In this document: positions 33,723 through 42,764 of the stretch, piece by piece
Layout of the letters: each line of letters starts with the position of its first letter
How positions within the stretch are numbered: position 1 is the stretch's first letter
Assembly: GCF_005144585.1 (NCBI RefSeq)
Contig: NZ_SSMQ01000004.1
Coordinates: 62,001 to 126,000 of the forward strand
DNA: 64,000 nucleotides
DNA from: Polyangium fumosum
GTDB taxonomy: Bacteria > Myxococcota_A > Polyangia > Polyangiales > Polyangiaceae
Reading direction: 5' to 3'
Program-made: the position numbers and the translations under genes
Notes under the pieces: model-generated
What the model was told of the DNA's origin: nothing
What the model saw: only the letters and a program-made list of their open reading frames with translations
Database searches by the model: none

Positions 33723-35099
33723 TCAGCCGCAGGTGCCATTGGTGCACACCATGTTGAGACAATCCGTATTTTTGAGGCAGGTCTTTCCGGGAGCACATTT
33801 GGTGCAGCTCCCCCCGCAATCGACATCGCTCTCGGTCCCGTTCTTCACACCGTCATTGCAAGCCGGGGGCGCGCATATGCCGACGCTGCATACGCCCTGC
33901 GCGCAGTCGGCCCCTACGTTGCAGCCCTCGCCGAACCCGCACTTCACCGCGCAAACGCCACCGCAATCCATGTCCCCTTCCGTGCCGTTCTTCACGCCGT
34001 CGAAGCAATCCACGCAGACGCCGTTGTCGCACTCGCCCTCGCAGTCGACTGTCCCGTTGCAGCTCTGGCCCCGTGCGCACCGGTCGATGCATTCGCCGCC
34101 GCAATCGACGTCCGTCTCGGTGCCGTTCTTCATGGCGTCGCTGCAACTGAAGCACGTGTTGACCTTCACGTCGCACGTGTGCCACGGGGGCCCACCCCCG
34201 CAGTCGGCCGTTTGCGAACACCCGAGGCACACGCCGAGGCCGTCGCACTTGCCCATTCCCGTCGGGTTGTTCGGCGTCGCGCAGGACGAGTGCACCGGGA
34301 GCGGCGGGTTTACGGGGGACGTGTCGTTGCACTGATCGGCCGTGCAAGATTTGCCGTCGTTGAAGGGGTCCGTCGCATCCGCGATCGTCACGACCTTCCC
34401 GCCCTGGCAAACCTTGACCTTGCAGTTGCCGCTCGACTGCTCACTCTGGGGCAGCAGCAGCCCTTCGTTCAGCGGCGTCGCAACGCATTGCTTCTCCATG
34501 CACGACCAGTCGCGGCAAAAATCATCGCCGGGGCAATCCGTGTCGCTTCCGCACCCCGTGCAGACGCCCATGTCGTTGCACGTGCCATTCGTCCCGCACG
34601 GCGCCCCGTTCGCCGGCGTGTGGCTCTCCTTGCCGCCCGCGCAGACGTCGAGCGTGCACGGGTTCATGTCGTCCGGATCGGCGCCGGTGGTCACCGCGAA
34701 CATGCAGACCTGGCCGATGCACGCATCCACCGTGCACCGGTTCTTGTCGTCGCATTGCGCCGCCCCCGTACACGGGATCTCGCAGGACCCGGACACGCAT
34801 TCGCCCACGCCGTCGCCGATCTTGCACGTCGTCCCGTTCACTGCGACGTGTTGAGGCGCCCCGTCCGAGCAGATGTCCTGCGTGCAGGGATTCGCGTCGT
34901 CCGGCACCTCGATGTCGCTCGCCACGGAGACGAACGTCCCCCCCTGGCATTCCTTGCGGATGCAATCGTCGGGCGTGGTCGGGTCCGTCTGCCCCGCCTC
35001 GCACGCCGCCGGCCCACCCGTGTCGAGCTCCAGACATCCGCCCGCCCAGACGACCATCGTCGTCAGGATGATCCCCCCCGCTCGACGTCCCCATGCCAT
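33723..35099 (-). CDS. Cys-rich repeat lipoprotein A
   Basis: A 458-residue secreted lipoprotein. The start ATG at 35099 has GAGGT 6 nt upstream and leads to lipobox WAGGC. About one residue in ten is Cys. N-terminal modules follow the pattern DC-x4-CxGG-x-VxVxxD-DxPDDxNPCTxDxC. C-terminal modules follow NGTETDVDCGGxC. It is a close paralogue of the protein at 41250, and large parts are identical (CTVDACIGQVCMFAV, NGTCNDMGVC). Probably a disulfide-rich surface adhesin. No catalytic motif is visible. It is last in the same-strand set of four. Confidence 0.85.
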   Translation of the reverse strand: MAWGRRAGGIILTTMVVWAGGCLELDTGGPAACEAGQTDPTTPDDCIRKECQGGTFVSVASDIEVPDDANPCTQDICSDGAPQHVAVNGTTCKIGDGVGECVSGSCEIPCTGAAQCDDKNRCTVDACIGQVCMFAVTTGADPDDMNPCTLDVCAGGKESHTPANGAPCGTNGTCNDMGVCTGCGSDTDCPGDDFCRDWSCMEKQCVATPLNEGLLLPQSEQSSGNCKVKVCQGGKVVTIADATDPFNDGKSCTADQCNDTSPVNPPLPVHSSCATPNNPTGMGKCDGLGVCLGCSQTADCGGGPPWHTCDVKVNTCFSCSDAMKNGTETDVDCGGECIDRCARGQSCNGTVDCEGECDNGVCVDCFDGVKNGTEGDMDCGGVCAVKCGFGEGCNVGADCAQGVCSVGICAPPACNDGVKNGTESDVDCGGSCTKCAPGKTCLKNTDCLNMVCTNGTCG

Positions 35100-35127
35100 C
35101 ACACACCTCGCCCGAAAAAAACCTCGC

Positions 35128-38100
35128 TCACGGCGCGCACACGTCGTTCTCGCAGTGGTTCGAGAAGCACTGCGCGTTGTCGGTGCACGTGAAGCCCGTG
35201 TCGCCGAGGCACACGCCCGCGCCGTCGCAGACCTCGGGGCCCGCCGCGTCGCACGTGCCGTCGGTCGTGCCCGCCGGGACCGGCATGCATTGGCCCTCCA
35301 TCCCATCGAGCGCGCAGGAGAAACAATCGTCGGCGCAGACCACGTTGCAGCAGACGTCGTCCACGCAATGACCGCTCGCGCAGTCCGCGTTCGCCTCGCA
35401 CGTGTCGCCGAGGTCGCCGATGCACATGCCCGCGCCGTCACACGTGCCCGGTGTCGTGCACTCCATGTCCGGATCGGTGCCGAGCGTGATCGGCCCGCAG
35501 ACGCCGTCGGCGCCGCTGCCCTTTTTCCCCGCCGAGCACGCCTCGCAGATGCCCGTGCAGGCGTCGTCGCAGCAGACGCCGTCCACGCAATGGCCGCTCA
35601 GGCATTCCGCGTCCGCGCCGCAGAGCTTGCCCTGCAGGGTCTTGCACGCGCCCGCGCCGTCGCAGGTCTCGTCCGCGAAGTCGCAGGTGCCGTCGTCGAT
35701 TTGCCCGCTCTCCACGAACGAGCAGACGCCCGGCGAGGCCGCGAGGTCGCACGCCAAACACGTGCCCGCGCACGCCGTGTCGCAGCAGACGCCGTCCACG
35801 CAGTTTCCGCTGAAGCACTCGGCGTCGGCGTCGCACGTGGCCGCGTTTTCTTTCTTGCACGCGCCCGCGCCGTCGCACGACTGGCTCATCCCCGTGCACG
35901 TCATCGGGTCGTCCTGCCCATTCGCGACGAACGAGCAGACGCCCGGCGAGGCCACGAGGTTGCATGCCAAGCACGTGCCCGTGCACGCCGTGTCGCAGCA
36001 GACGCCGTCCACGCAATGGCCACTCATGCACTCCGCGTCGCCGCCGCACGTGGCCGCGTTCTCTTTCTTGCACGCGCCCGCGCCGTCGCACGACTGGTTC
36101 ATCCCCGCGCACGTGGCCGCGTCGTCTTGCCCCGCGGGGACGTTCGTGCAGGTGCCCGCCGAGCCCACGAGGTTGCACGTCTGGCACGTGCCAGCGCACG
36201 CGCTCGTGCAGCAGACGTTCTCGTCGGTGCAGAACCCGAGCACACACTCCCCGCCGTCCTGGCAGGGCTCGCCCGGATCCTTCTTGCACGCGCCCGCGCC
36301 GTCGCAGGAGTTCGTTCCGACGCATCCCGGCGCGTCGTTCGTCGAGATCGGCACGTTCGTGCAGGTGCCGACGCTGCCCGCGACATTGCAAGCCGTGCAC
36401 GTCTCGTCACAGGCCGCATTGCAGCAGACGCCGTCGGCGCAAAACCCGCTCAGGCACTCCGCCGCCCCGGCGCACGTTTCGCCCGCGACCTTCTTGCAGA
36501 TGCCCGCGCCGTCGCAGGATTGGTTCGCCCCGGCGCACGTCCCCATGTCGTCCTGCCCATTCGCGACGAACGAGCAGACGCCGGCCGCGCCCACGAGGTT
36601 GCAGGCCTTGCACGCGTCGGTGCAATCCGTGTCGCAGCAGACCCCGTCGACGCAAAACCCGCTCAAACAATCGCCGGAGGCCAGGCAAACGCCGCCGTCC
36701 TTCGATTTGCAGGCGCCGGCCGCGTCGCAGGACCGCGTGCCCGCGCAGGCGTTCGTGGGGTTCGTGTCCTCCGCGGAGACGAGCGGGGCGCACGCGCCGA
36801 CGCTGCCCATGAGGTTGCAGGCGAAACACGCGGCGTCGCAGGCGCCATTGCAGCAGACGCCGTCCACGCAGAAGCCGCTGACGCAATCGACCGCGCCCGC
36901 GCACGTCTGGCCGCTGTCCTTCTTGCACGCGCCCGCGCCGTCGCAGGCGTTCGCGTTCGTGCAGGTCGGCGCGTCCTCGGTCGCGGCGGGCACGTTCGTG
37001 CACGTGCCGACGCTGCCCGCGACGTTGCACGCCTTGCACGTGTCGCTGCAGGCCGCGTCGCAGCAGACGCCGTCCACGCAATGGCCGCTCAAGCACTCGA
37101 GGGCCCCGCCGCACGTCTGCGCGGGCGCCTTCTTGCACACGCCGTCGCCGTTGCACACGGTGCCGCCGTTCTGATCACACGCGGCGTTGACGGGCCGGTT
37201 CGGGTTCGAGGGCACGCCGGCCGCGCTGCACACGTCGTCGGTGCACGTGTTGCCGTCGACGGGTTTGTCGGCCGTGTCGGGCGACGTGACGATGTGGCCC
37301 TGGCCGTCACATTCGACGACCTTGCAATCGAGGGCCGTCTGGCCGTCCGGCAGCGCCGTGCCCTCGGGCGTGTAGCTCACGCCGCACTGGTTGTTGATGC
37401 ACGTGCGGACCTTGCAGAAATCGTCGGCGCCGTCGCATTGCGCGGCCTCGTTGCAGCCGACGCATGTCCCGCCGCCGTCGCAATAGAGCCCGGCGCCGCA
37501 CGCCGTGTTGATCGCCTCGCTCGGGAACGACGGCGCGCCGTTCGTGCAGACGTTCTTCGTGCAGGCGTTGTCGTCGTTCGGCAGGTCGGCATCGTCGACG
37601 ATCTCCTTCGTCGCGCCCGCGCCGTCACACACGACCTGCATGCAATCGCCGGCCGCCTGGCTGGAGAACGGGGTGCCGTCCGCCGCGAACGTCTGTCCGC
37701 AGACGTGGTTGTCGCACGTGCGCTGCTGGCAGACGTCGTCCGGCGGCAGGTGGCCGCAATCGGCGGGCTCGTTGCATTCGACGCAGCCCGACGCGCCGTC
37801 GCAGACCTCGGGTTTGCCCGGCTCGCAGGGCTCGCCCGCGCTCACGGGCGGGTTCGTCGCCGCGCCCATCGTGCACACGTCGAGCGTGCAGGTGTTCATG
37901 TCGACGGGGATGTCCGTGTCGTCGACGACGGCCGTGTCGTCGCCCGCGACGCAGATGTGCTGCAAGCAATCCCCGGGCACGGGGACGTAGCCCGGCGTGG
38001 GCAATCCGTCGAGATCCGTGAAGAGGCAGGTGCCCGCGCCCGCATTGCAAGCGTCCTCGGTGCAAGAATTGCCGTCGTCACACGGCTTTTGCGCGCTGCA

Positions 38101-38544
38101 CTCGACCGAGCACGCCCCGCCCTGGCACGTCCCCTGCGCCGTGCCGAAGAGGCAGCTCGCCCCGTTCTGCGCCGGCGTGTGGACCGGAGCGCCCATCACG
38201 CACGCGTCGTTCGTACAGCTCTCGCCGTCGTTCTCGATGTCGGCGTCGTCGTTCGTCGTGACGACGGCGCCGGCCACGCAATCGACCCGCTGGCAATCCC
38301 CGGCGACTTGTCCCGGCATCGGCCCGTCGTCGACCGGCACGAGGACACACGTCCGATCGTTGCCGCACACGTCGACCGTGCAGGGGTTCTGGTCGTCGCA
38401 GTTCTCGTTGACGAGGCAGGCCTTCGTATCCTCGATCGGTAGAGACCCGTTGGTATCGAGCCCACACGAGGCGATCGGGGAGACGAGGGCGGCGGCGAGG
38501 AGCGTGGTGAGGAGAGAGGCGAGGATGCGGGGGCGATTGGGCAT
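35128..38544 (-). CDS. Giant Cys-rich repeat lipoprotein B
   Basis: A 1138-residue lipoprotein (lipobox SPIASC). The N-terminal half has modules built on NPCTVDVC and DDxDxPxDxNTCT. From about residue 465 come nine full tandem modules of about 71 residues plus a partial tenth. Each runs CDGAGACKK, then C-x5-ECLSGHCVDGVCC, then AC-x-TC-x-ACNxxGS-GxC. This pattern resembles Dickkopf-like Cys-rich repeats found in many myxobacterial surface proteins. Modules 6 and 7 are nearly identical. The start is ATG 38544. A TTG 27 nt upstream is possible. The stop is 28 bp before gene A. Confidence 0.88.
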   Translation of the reverse strand: MPNRPRILASLLTTLLAAALVSPIASCGLDTNGSLPIEDTKACLVNENCDDQNPCTVDVCGNDRTCVLVPVDDGPMPGQVAGDCQRVDCVAGAVVTTNDDADIENDGESCTNDACVMGAPVHTPAQNGASCLFGTAQGTCQGGACSVECSAQKPCDDGNSCTEDACNAGAGTCLFTDLDGLPTPGYVPVPGDCLQHICVAGDDTAVVDDTDIPVDMNTCTLDVCTMGAATNPPVSAGEPCEPGKPEVCDGASGCVECNEPADCGHLPPDDVCQQRTCDNHVCGQTFAADGTPFSSQAAGDCMQVVCDGAGATKEIVDDADLPNDDNACTKNVCTNGAPSFPSEAINTACGAGLYCDGGGTCVGCNEAAQCDGADDFCKVRTCINNQCGVSYTPEGTALPDGQTALDCKVVECDGQGHIVTSPDTADKPVDGNTCTDDVCSAAGVPSNPNRPVNAACDQNGGTVCNGDGVCKKAPAQTCGGALECLSGHCVDGVCCDAACSDTCKACNVAGSVGTCTNVPAATEDAPTCTNANACDGAGACKKDSGQTCAGAVDCVSGFCVDGVCCNGACDAACFACNLMGSVGACAPLVSAEDTNPTNACAGTRSCDAAGACKSKDGGVCLASGDCLSGFCVDGVCCDTDCTDACKACNLVGAAGVCSFVANGQDDMGTCAGANQSCDGAGICKKVAGETCAGAAECLSGFCADGVCCNAACDETCTACNVAGSVGTCTNVPISTNDAPGCVGTNSCDGAGACKKDPGEPCQDGGECVLGFCTDENVCCTSACAGTCQTCNLVGSAGTCTNVPAGQDDAATCAGMNQSCDGAGACKKENAATCGGDAECMSGHCVDGVCCDTACTGTCLACNLVASPGVCSFVANGQDDPMTCTGMSQSCDGAGACKKENAATCDADAECFSGNCVDGVCCDTACAGTCLACDLAASPGVCSFVESGQIDDGTCDFADETCDGAGACKTLQGKLCGADAECLSGHCVDGVCCDDACTGICEACSAGKKGSGADGVCGPITLGTDPDMECTTPGTCDGAGMCIGDLGDTCEANADCASGHCVDDVCCNVVCADDCFSCALDGMEGQCMPVPAGTTDGTCDAAGPEVCDGAGVCLGDTGFTCTDNAQCFSNHCENDVCAP

Positions 38545-38631
38545 CGGTCGGGTGTTCTGTTCGTTCTGCAATCGGTCTTCGAGGGGAACGAGGCCGCCGT
38601 CATCCCCCGCAGGACGGCGGCCTCGGCGATG

Positions 38632-41226
38632 TCACGGCATACAGGTGTTGCCGCCCGGGCACTTGTTGCTCACGCAGTCGCTGTCGCTGCTGCAGTTCTG
38701 GCCGTCGTCGAGCTTGCACGCATTGGATCCGTCGTTCGATCCATCGCAGCTCTTGTTTCCGACGCATGCGTTCGTGGGGAAGGTGTCCTCGGCGTATTTC
38801 GCGACGGGCTCGCACTGCCCCAGATTTCCCTCCTGGTTGCAGGAGAAGCACGCCGTATCGCATTCGCTCTCGCAGCACACGTTGTCGACGCAGAGGCCAT
38901 TCAGACAATCCGCCGCGCCGGCGCAGGTCGCGCCCAGGTCGCCCTTGCACTCGCCATTGCCGTCGCACGACTGGCCCATGCCGGTGCAAACGTTCGCCGG
39001 GAAATTATCGTCCTGTCCCTTGGGAATGTCCGTGCACGTGCCGACGCTCCCCGAGACGTCGCACGCCCGGCAGGTCCCCATGCAGGCGTCATTGCAGCAA
39101 ACGCCATCCACGCAGTTCGTGGAGAGGCACTGCGACGCCATCATGCACGTCTTCCCGATGTCCGTCTTGCAGCCGCCGTTGCCGTCGCACGATTGATCAC
39201 CCGAGCAGGGACCGTCATCCTGGCCCGACGGGACGTTCGTGCAGGTGCCGAGGTGCATCGCGACGTTGCACGCCTGGCAGGCCCCGCAGCTCGACGAGCC
39301 GCAGCAGACCCCATCGACGCAGTTGTTGCTGAGGCACTCACCCGCCCCACCGCAGCTCGTCCCGTTGGACTTCCTGCAGACGCCGGAGCCATTGCACACG
39401 CTGCCGTTGTCGCACGTCATGCTCGCGCTGACGTCGGGCTGACCGGAGGGGATGTTGACGCACTTGCCCTCGTTCGCCATGACGTTGCACGCCTGGCAGG
39501 TCGTGGTGCACGACGACTCGCAGCACCGGCCGTCGACGCAGAAGTTGCTGACGCACTCGCTCGTGCCGCCGCACCCCTGCCCGTCGTCCTTCTTGCAAGC
39601 AGAGTTGCCGTTGTTCGTGCCATCGCACGAGCTCGCGCCCGTGCACGAAGGCGCGTCCTCTTGCCCCTTCGGCACGGGGCTGCACGTGCCGAGGCTGCCC
39701 GCCAGGTTGCACGCGCGGCACGTCCCGTTGCAGTTCGTCGAGCAGCAGACCGCGTCGTTGCAGAACGTGCTCGCGCAATCGCTCCCGTTCGCGCAGCTCT
39801 TGCCGGGCGACTTCTTGCACTGCCCTCCGCTGTTGCAGACGTCGCCGCCGTTCTGGTTGCACGCCGTGCCCGAGGGCTGGTTCGGGTTCGACGGCGTGGT
39901 CCCGTTGCACGTGTCCTGCGTGCAGTCGATGCCGTCGACCTTGGGATCCGTGGGATCCGCGACGGTGACCGTGTTGCCCGCGCCGTCGCAGACGAGGCGC
40001 TTGCAGTCATCCTCGGTTTGTCCGTTCGGGAGCGCCGTGTTGTTCGCCGTGTAGTCGACGCCGCACACGTTGCTGATGCACGTGCGCTTCTTGCAGAAAT
40101 CGTCCGTGCCCTCGCAATCGGCGGCCGTGTTGCAACCGACGCAGCCGCCGGTCGCATTGCAGACCTGGTTCATGCCACAGGCCGTGCCTTGCGAGACGGG
40201 CGTGGAACTCCCCACGCCGTTCGAGCAGGTATCCGTCGTGCAGGCTTTGCCGTCGTTCGGCTTGTCGGTGTCGTCGTTGACCTCCGTCGTGCCGCCGTTG
40301 CCGTTGCAGACGATCTTCTTGCAGTTGCCCGCGGTCTGGAGGGCCGGGCTCGCCAGCGTGTCCGTCCCCATGTACTTCGGGACGCACGTATTGCCGACGC
40401 AATCGGCCTTCGTGCACTCGTCCTCGGTGATGATGCCGATGCAATGTGTGGCCAGGGTGCACTGGACGCAGTTGCTCGCGCCGTCGCACACCTTCGTCTC
40501 CTCGGGCGTGCACAACGTCCCCGAGGCCGTGGGCGGGTTCGACGGGGCGCCGTTCGTGCAGACGTTCTCCGTGCAGGGATTCACGTCGACGGGCACGTCC
40601 GTGTCGTCGGTGACGTCCGTGTCCTTGCCCATGACGCAGAGCTTCTGCTTGCAATCCCCCGGGGGCTGCGTCGCGCCCGGGGTGGGCAGGCCGTCGATGT
40701 TCGTGAAGACGCACTTGCTCGTGGCGATGTTGCAGAAATCGTCCGTGCAGGCGTTGTCGTCGTTGCACGGGTTCTGCGCGTCGCACGAGATCTGGCAGAC
40801 GCCCATCTCGCACGTGCCGCTCTGGTTGCCGCGCTGGCACGCCTCGCCTTCGGGCGCGTCCGTATTGCTCGGCGCGCCGGCCATGCAGGCGTCGATCGTG
40901 CAGGGCTCGTTGTCGTCCGGGATGTCCGCGTTGTCGGTGACGGTGACTGCCTTGCCAGCCACGCAATCGATCCGCTGGCAATCACCGACGGTCTGCGCCT
41001 GGAGCGTCCCGTCCTCGACCGGCGTGTAGACGCAGATCTTCTCGTCGCTGCACGTATCGACGGTGCACGCGTTCTGGTCGTTGCAATTTGCGGCAGCCTC
41101 GCAAGGCTCCTGGGTCTTCACAGGCTCCGAGCCGTTCGTGTCGAGCGCGCAGGAGGAAGCCTGCACGAGCGCGGAGGCCACGAACGCCGTGGCGAGGAGG
41201 GCGGACAAAAAACGGGGGCGTGTCAT
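38632..41226 (-). CDS. Cys-rich repeat lipoprotein B'
   Basis: An 864-residue paralogue of the protein at 35128, with lipobox VQASSC and the same N-terminal start (ALDTNGSEP versus GLDTNGSLP). It has the NACTVDTC and DDTDVPVDVNPCT modules and then five and a half CDGNGxCK / CVDGVCC modules, against nine and a half in B. Several modules carry an insertion (CDGTNNGNSACKK, CDGSNDGSNACK) not found in B. AAGGC lies before the ATG. The role is unknown. The repeat number differs between the paralogues, as expected for an adhesin-like protein under diversification. Confidence 0.88.
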   Translation of the reverse strand: MTRPRFLSALLATAFVASALVQASSCALDTNGSEPVKTQEPCEAAANCNDQNACTVDTCSDEKICVYTPVEDGTLQAQTVGDCQRIDCVAGKAVTVTDNADIPDDNEPCTIDACMAGAPSNTDAPEGEACQRGNQSGTCEMGVCQISCDAQNPCNDDNACTDDFCNIATSKCVFTNIDGLPTPGATQPPGDCKQKLCVMGKDTDVTDDTDVPVDVNPCTENVCTNGAPSNPPTASGTLCTPEETKVCDGASNCVQCTLATHCIGIITEDECTKADCVGNTCVPKYMGTDTLASPALQTAGNCKKIVCNGNGGTTEVNDDTDKPNDGKACTTDTCSNGVGSSTPVSQGTACGMNQVCNATGGCVGCNTAADCEGTDDFCKKRTCISNVCGVDYTANNTALPNGQTEDDCKRLVCDGAGNTVTVADPTDPKVDGIDCTQDTCNGTTPSNPNQPSGTACNQNGGDVCNSGGQCKKSPGKSCANGSDCASTFCNDAVCCSTNCNGTCRACNLAGSLGTCSPVPKGQEDAPSCTGASSCDGTNNGNSACKKDDGQGCGGTSECVSNFCVDGRCCESSCTTTCQACNVMANEGKCVNIPSGQPDVSASMTCDNGSVCNGSGVCRKSNGTSCGGAGECLSNNCVDGVCCGSSSCGACQACNVAMHLGTCTNVPSGQDDGPCSGDQSCDGNGGCKTDIGKTCMMASQCLSTNCVDGVCCNDACMGTCRACDVSGSVGTCTDIPKGQDDNFPANVCTGMGQSCDGNGECKGDLGATCAGAADCLNGLCVDNVCCESECDTACFSCNQEGNLGQCEPVAKYAEDTFPTNACVGNKSCDGSNDGSNACKLDDGQNCSSDSDCVSNKCPGGNTCMP

Positions 41227-41249
41227 GATTCGGCCTTAGCGCAGAAGGG

Positions 41250-42665
41250 TCAGTTGCAGATGTTGTCGACGCAGTCGTTGATACAATCGTTGTTGCCGTT
41301 GCACTTCTTGCCCGCCGGGCAGTCGGGACAGGGGCCGCCGCAATCGACATCGGTCTCGCTGCCGTTCTGGACCTGATCGCTACAGGTCGCCGCAGCGCAC
41401 TTGCCATTGGTACAAACGCCGTTGGCGCAATCCGACGCGACGTTGCACGAGGCGTCGGTCGTGCACTTCTGCGCGCAACTGCCGCCGCAATCCTTGTCCC
41501 CTTCCGTGCCGTTCTTCTTGTTATCGAAGCAATCCACGCAGACCTTGTTGTCGCACTCCCCCTCGCAGTCGGCCGTGACGAGGCACTTCTGGTCGCGCAC
41601 GCACCGCTCGATGCATTCGCCGCCGCAGTCCACGTCCGTCTCGGTGCCGTTCTGCACGTCGTCGCTGCAACTGAAGCAGGTGTTGACGGTCACGTCGCAC
41701 GTGTGCCACGGAGGCCCGCCCCCGCAGTCGGGCGTCTGCGAGCATCCGAGGCAAACGCCGACGCTGTCGCACTTGCCCATCCCCGTCGGGTTGTTCGGCG
41801 TCGCGCAGGACGAGAGCGCCGGGAGCGGCGGGTTCACGGGGGACATGTCGTTGCACTGATCGGTGGTGCAAGAATTGCCGTCGTCGAAGGGGTCCATCGC
41901 GTCCGCGATCGTCACGATCTTCCCGCTCTGGCAAACCTTGGCTTTGCAGTCGCCGTTCGACTGGTCGCTCGAGGGCAGTTGCATCCCTTCATTGAGAGGC
42001 GTCGCGACGCATTGCTTGTCCGTGCACGCCCAATCGCTGCAGTAATCATCGACGGGGCAATCCGTTTCGCTCCCGCAGCCGATGCAGACGCCCATGTCGT
42101 TGCACGTGCCGTTCGTCCCGCATGGCGCCCCGTTCGCCGGCGTGTGGCTCTCCTTGCCGCCCTCGCAGGCGTCGACCGTGCACGGGTTCATGTCGTCGGG
42201 ATCGGCGTCACCGCTCACCGCGAACATGCAGACCTCGCCGACGCACGCGTCCACCGTGCACCGGTTCTTGTCGTCGCATTCCTCCGACTTCGTACACGGG
42301 ATCTCGCATTGCCCGGACACACACGCGCCCGTGCCGTCGCCGAGCTTGCACACCGTGCCGTTCACCGCGGTGTGCTGGGGCGTGCCCGCCGCGCAGGTGT
42401 CCTGCGTGCAGGGATTCCCGTCGTCCGGCACCTCCATGTCGTCCGGTACCGAGACGAATTTCCCTCCCTGGCATTCCTTGTGAACGCAATCGACGGGCGT
42501 GGTAGCGTCGATCTGCCCCGTCGTGCACTCGTTCGAAGGGCTCGAACCTTGTTGATCGAGACACCCGGGCGCCGACGCGATCATCGCGGATGTGATCACG
42601 AAGATCGACGCCAAGCCGTACGAGCGCACCGTGCTCCTGCGGAGGGAAGTCGCGAAGTTGGTCAT
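41250..42665 (-). CDS. Cys-rich repeat lipoprotein A'
   Basis: A 471-residue paralogue of the protein at 33723. The ATG at 42665 is chosen because GGAG lies 6 nt upstream and the lipoprotein signal then starts correctly (MTNFATSL, lipobox SAPGC). The architecture matches A: CTQDTC-type modules, then GGGPPWHTCDVTVNTCFSC, then NGTETDVDCGGEC repeats. It ends in a variant Cys cluster (CPAGKKCNGNNDCINDC). It is first of the four in transcription order, with gaps of 23, 87 and 28 bp between successive genes, so a single long transcript is likely. Confidence 0.86.
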   Translation of the reverse strand: MTNFATSLRRSTVRSYGLASIFVITSAMIASAPGCLDQQGSSPSNECTTGQIDATTPVDCVHKECQGGKFVSVPDDMEVPDDGNPCTQDTCAAGTPQHTAVNGTVCKLGDGTGACVSGQCEIPCTKSEECDDKNRCTVDACVGEVCMFAVSGDADPDDMNPCTVDACEGGKESHTPANGAPCGTNGTCNDMGVCIGCGSETDCPVDDYCSDWACTDKQCVATPLNEGMQLPSSDQSNGDCKAKVCQSGKIVTIADAMDPFDDGNSCTTDQCNDMSPVNPPLPALSSCATPNNPTGMGKCDSVGVCLGCSQTPDCGGGPPWHTCDVTVNTCFSCSDDVQNGTETDVDCGGECIERCVRDQKCLVTADCEGECDNKVCVDCFDNKKNGTEGDKDCGGSCAQKCTTDASCNVASDCANGVCTNGKCAAATCSDQVQNGSETDVDCGGPCPDCPAGKKCNGNNDCINDCVDNICN

Positions 42666-42764
42666 GGAGAACTCCAAGGCAAGGCGCCGAGCCAAGACGC
42701 CGCCGCCAGTTTCGCCGATCTCGCCTCGCATGGGCGCAAAAAATCGGCGGCGCCGAGCGTGATC

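Noticed and set aside
34873-38442. A long plus-strand open frame opposite the Cys-rich lipoproteins
   Set aside because: It is antisense to genes with clear signal peptides and repeated Cys modules. The antisense translation is Ala/Arg/Val-rich low complexity and only mirrors the sense repeats.
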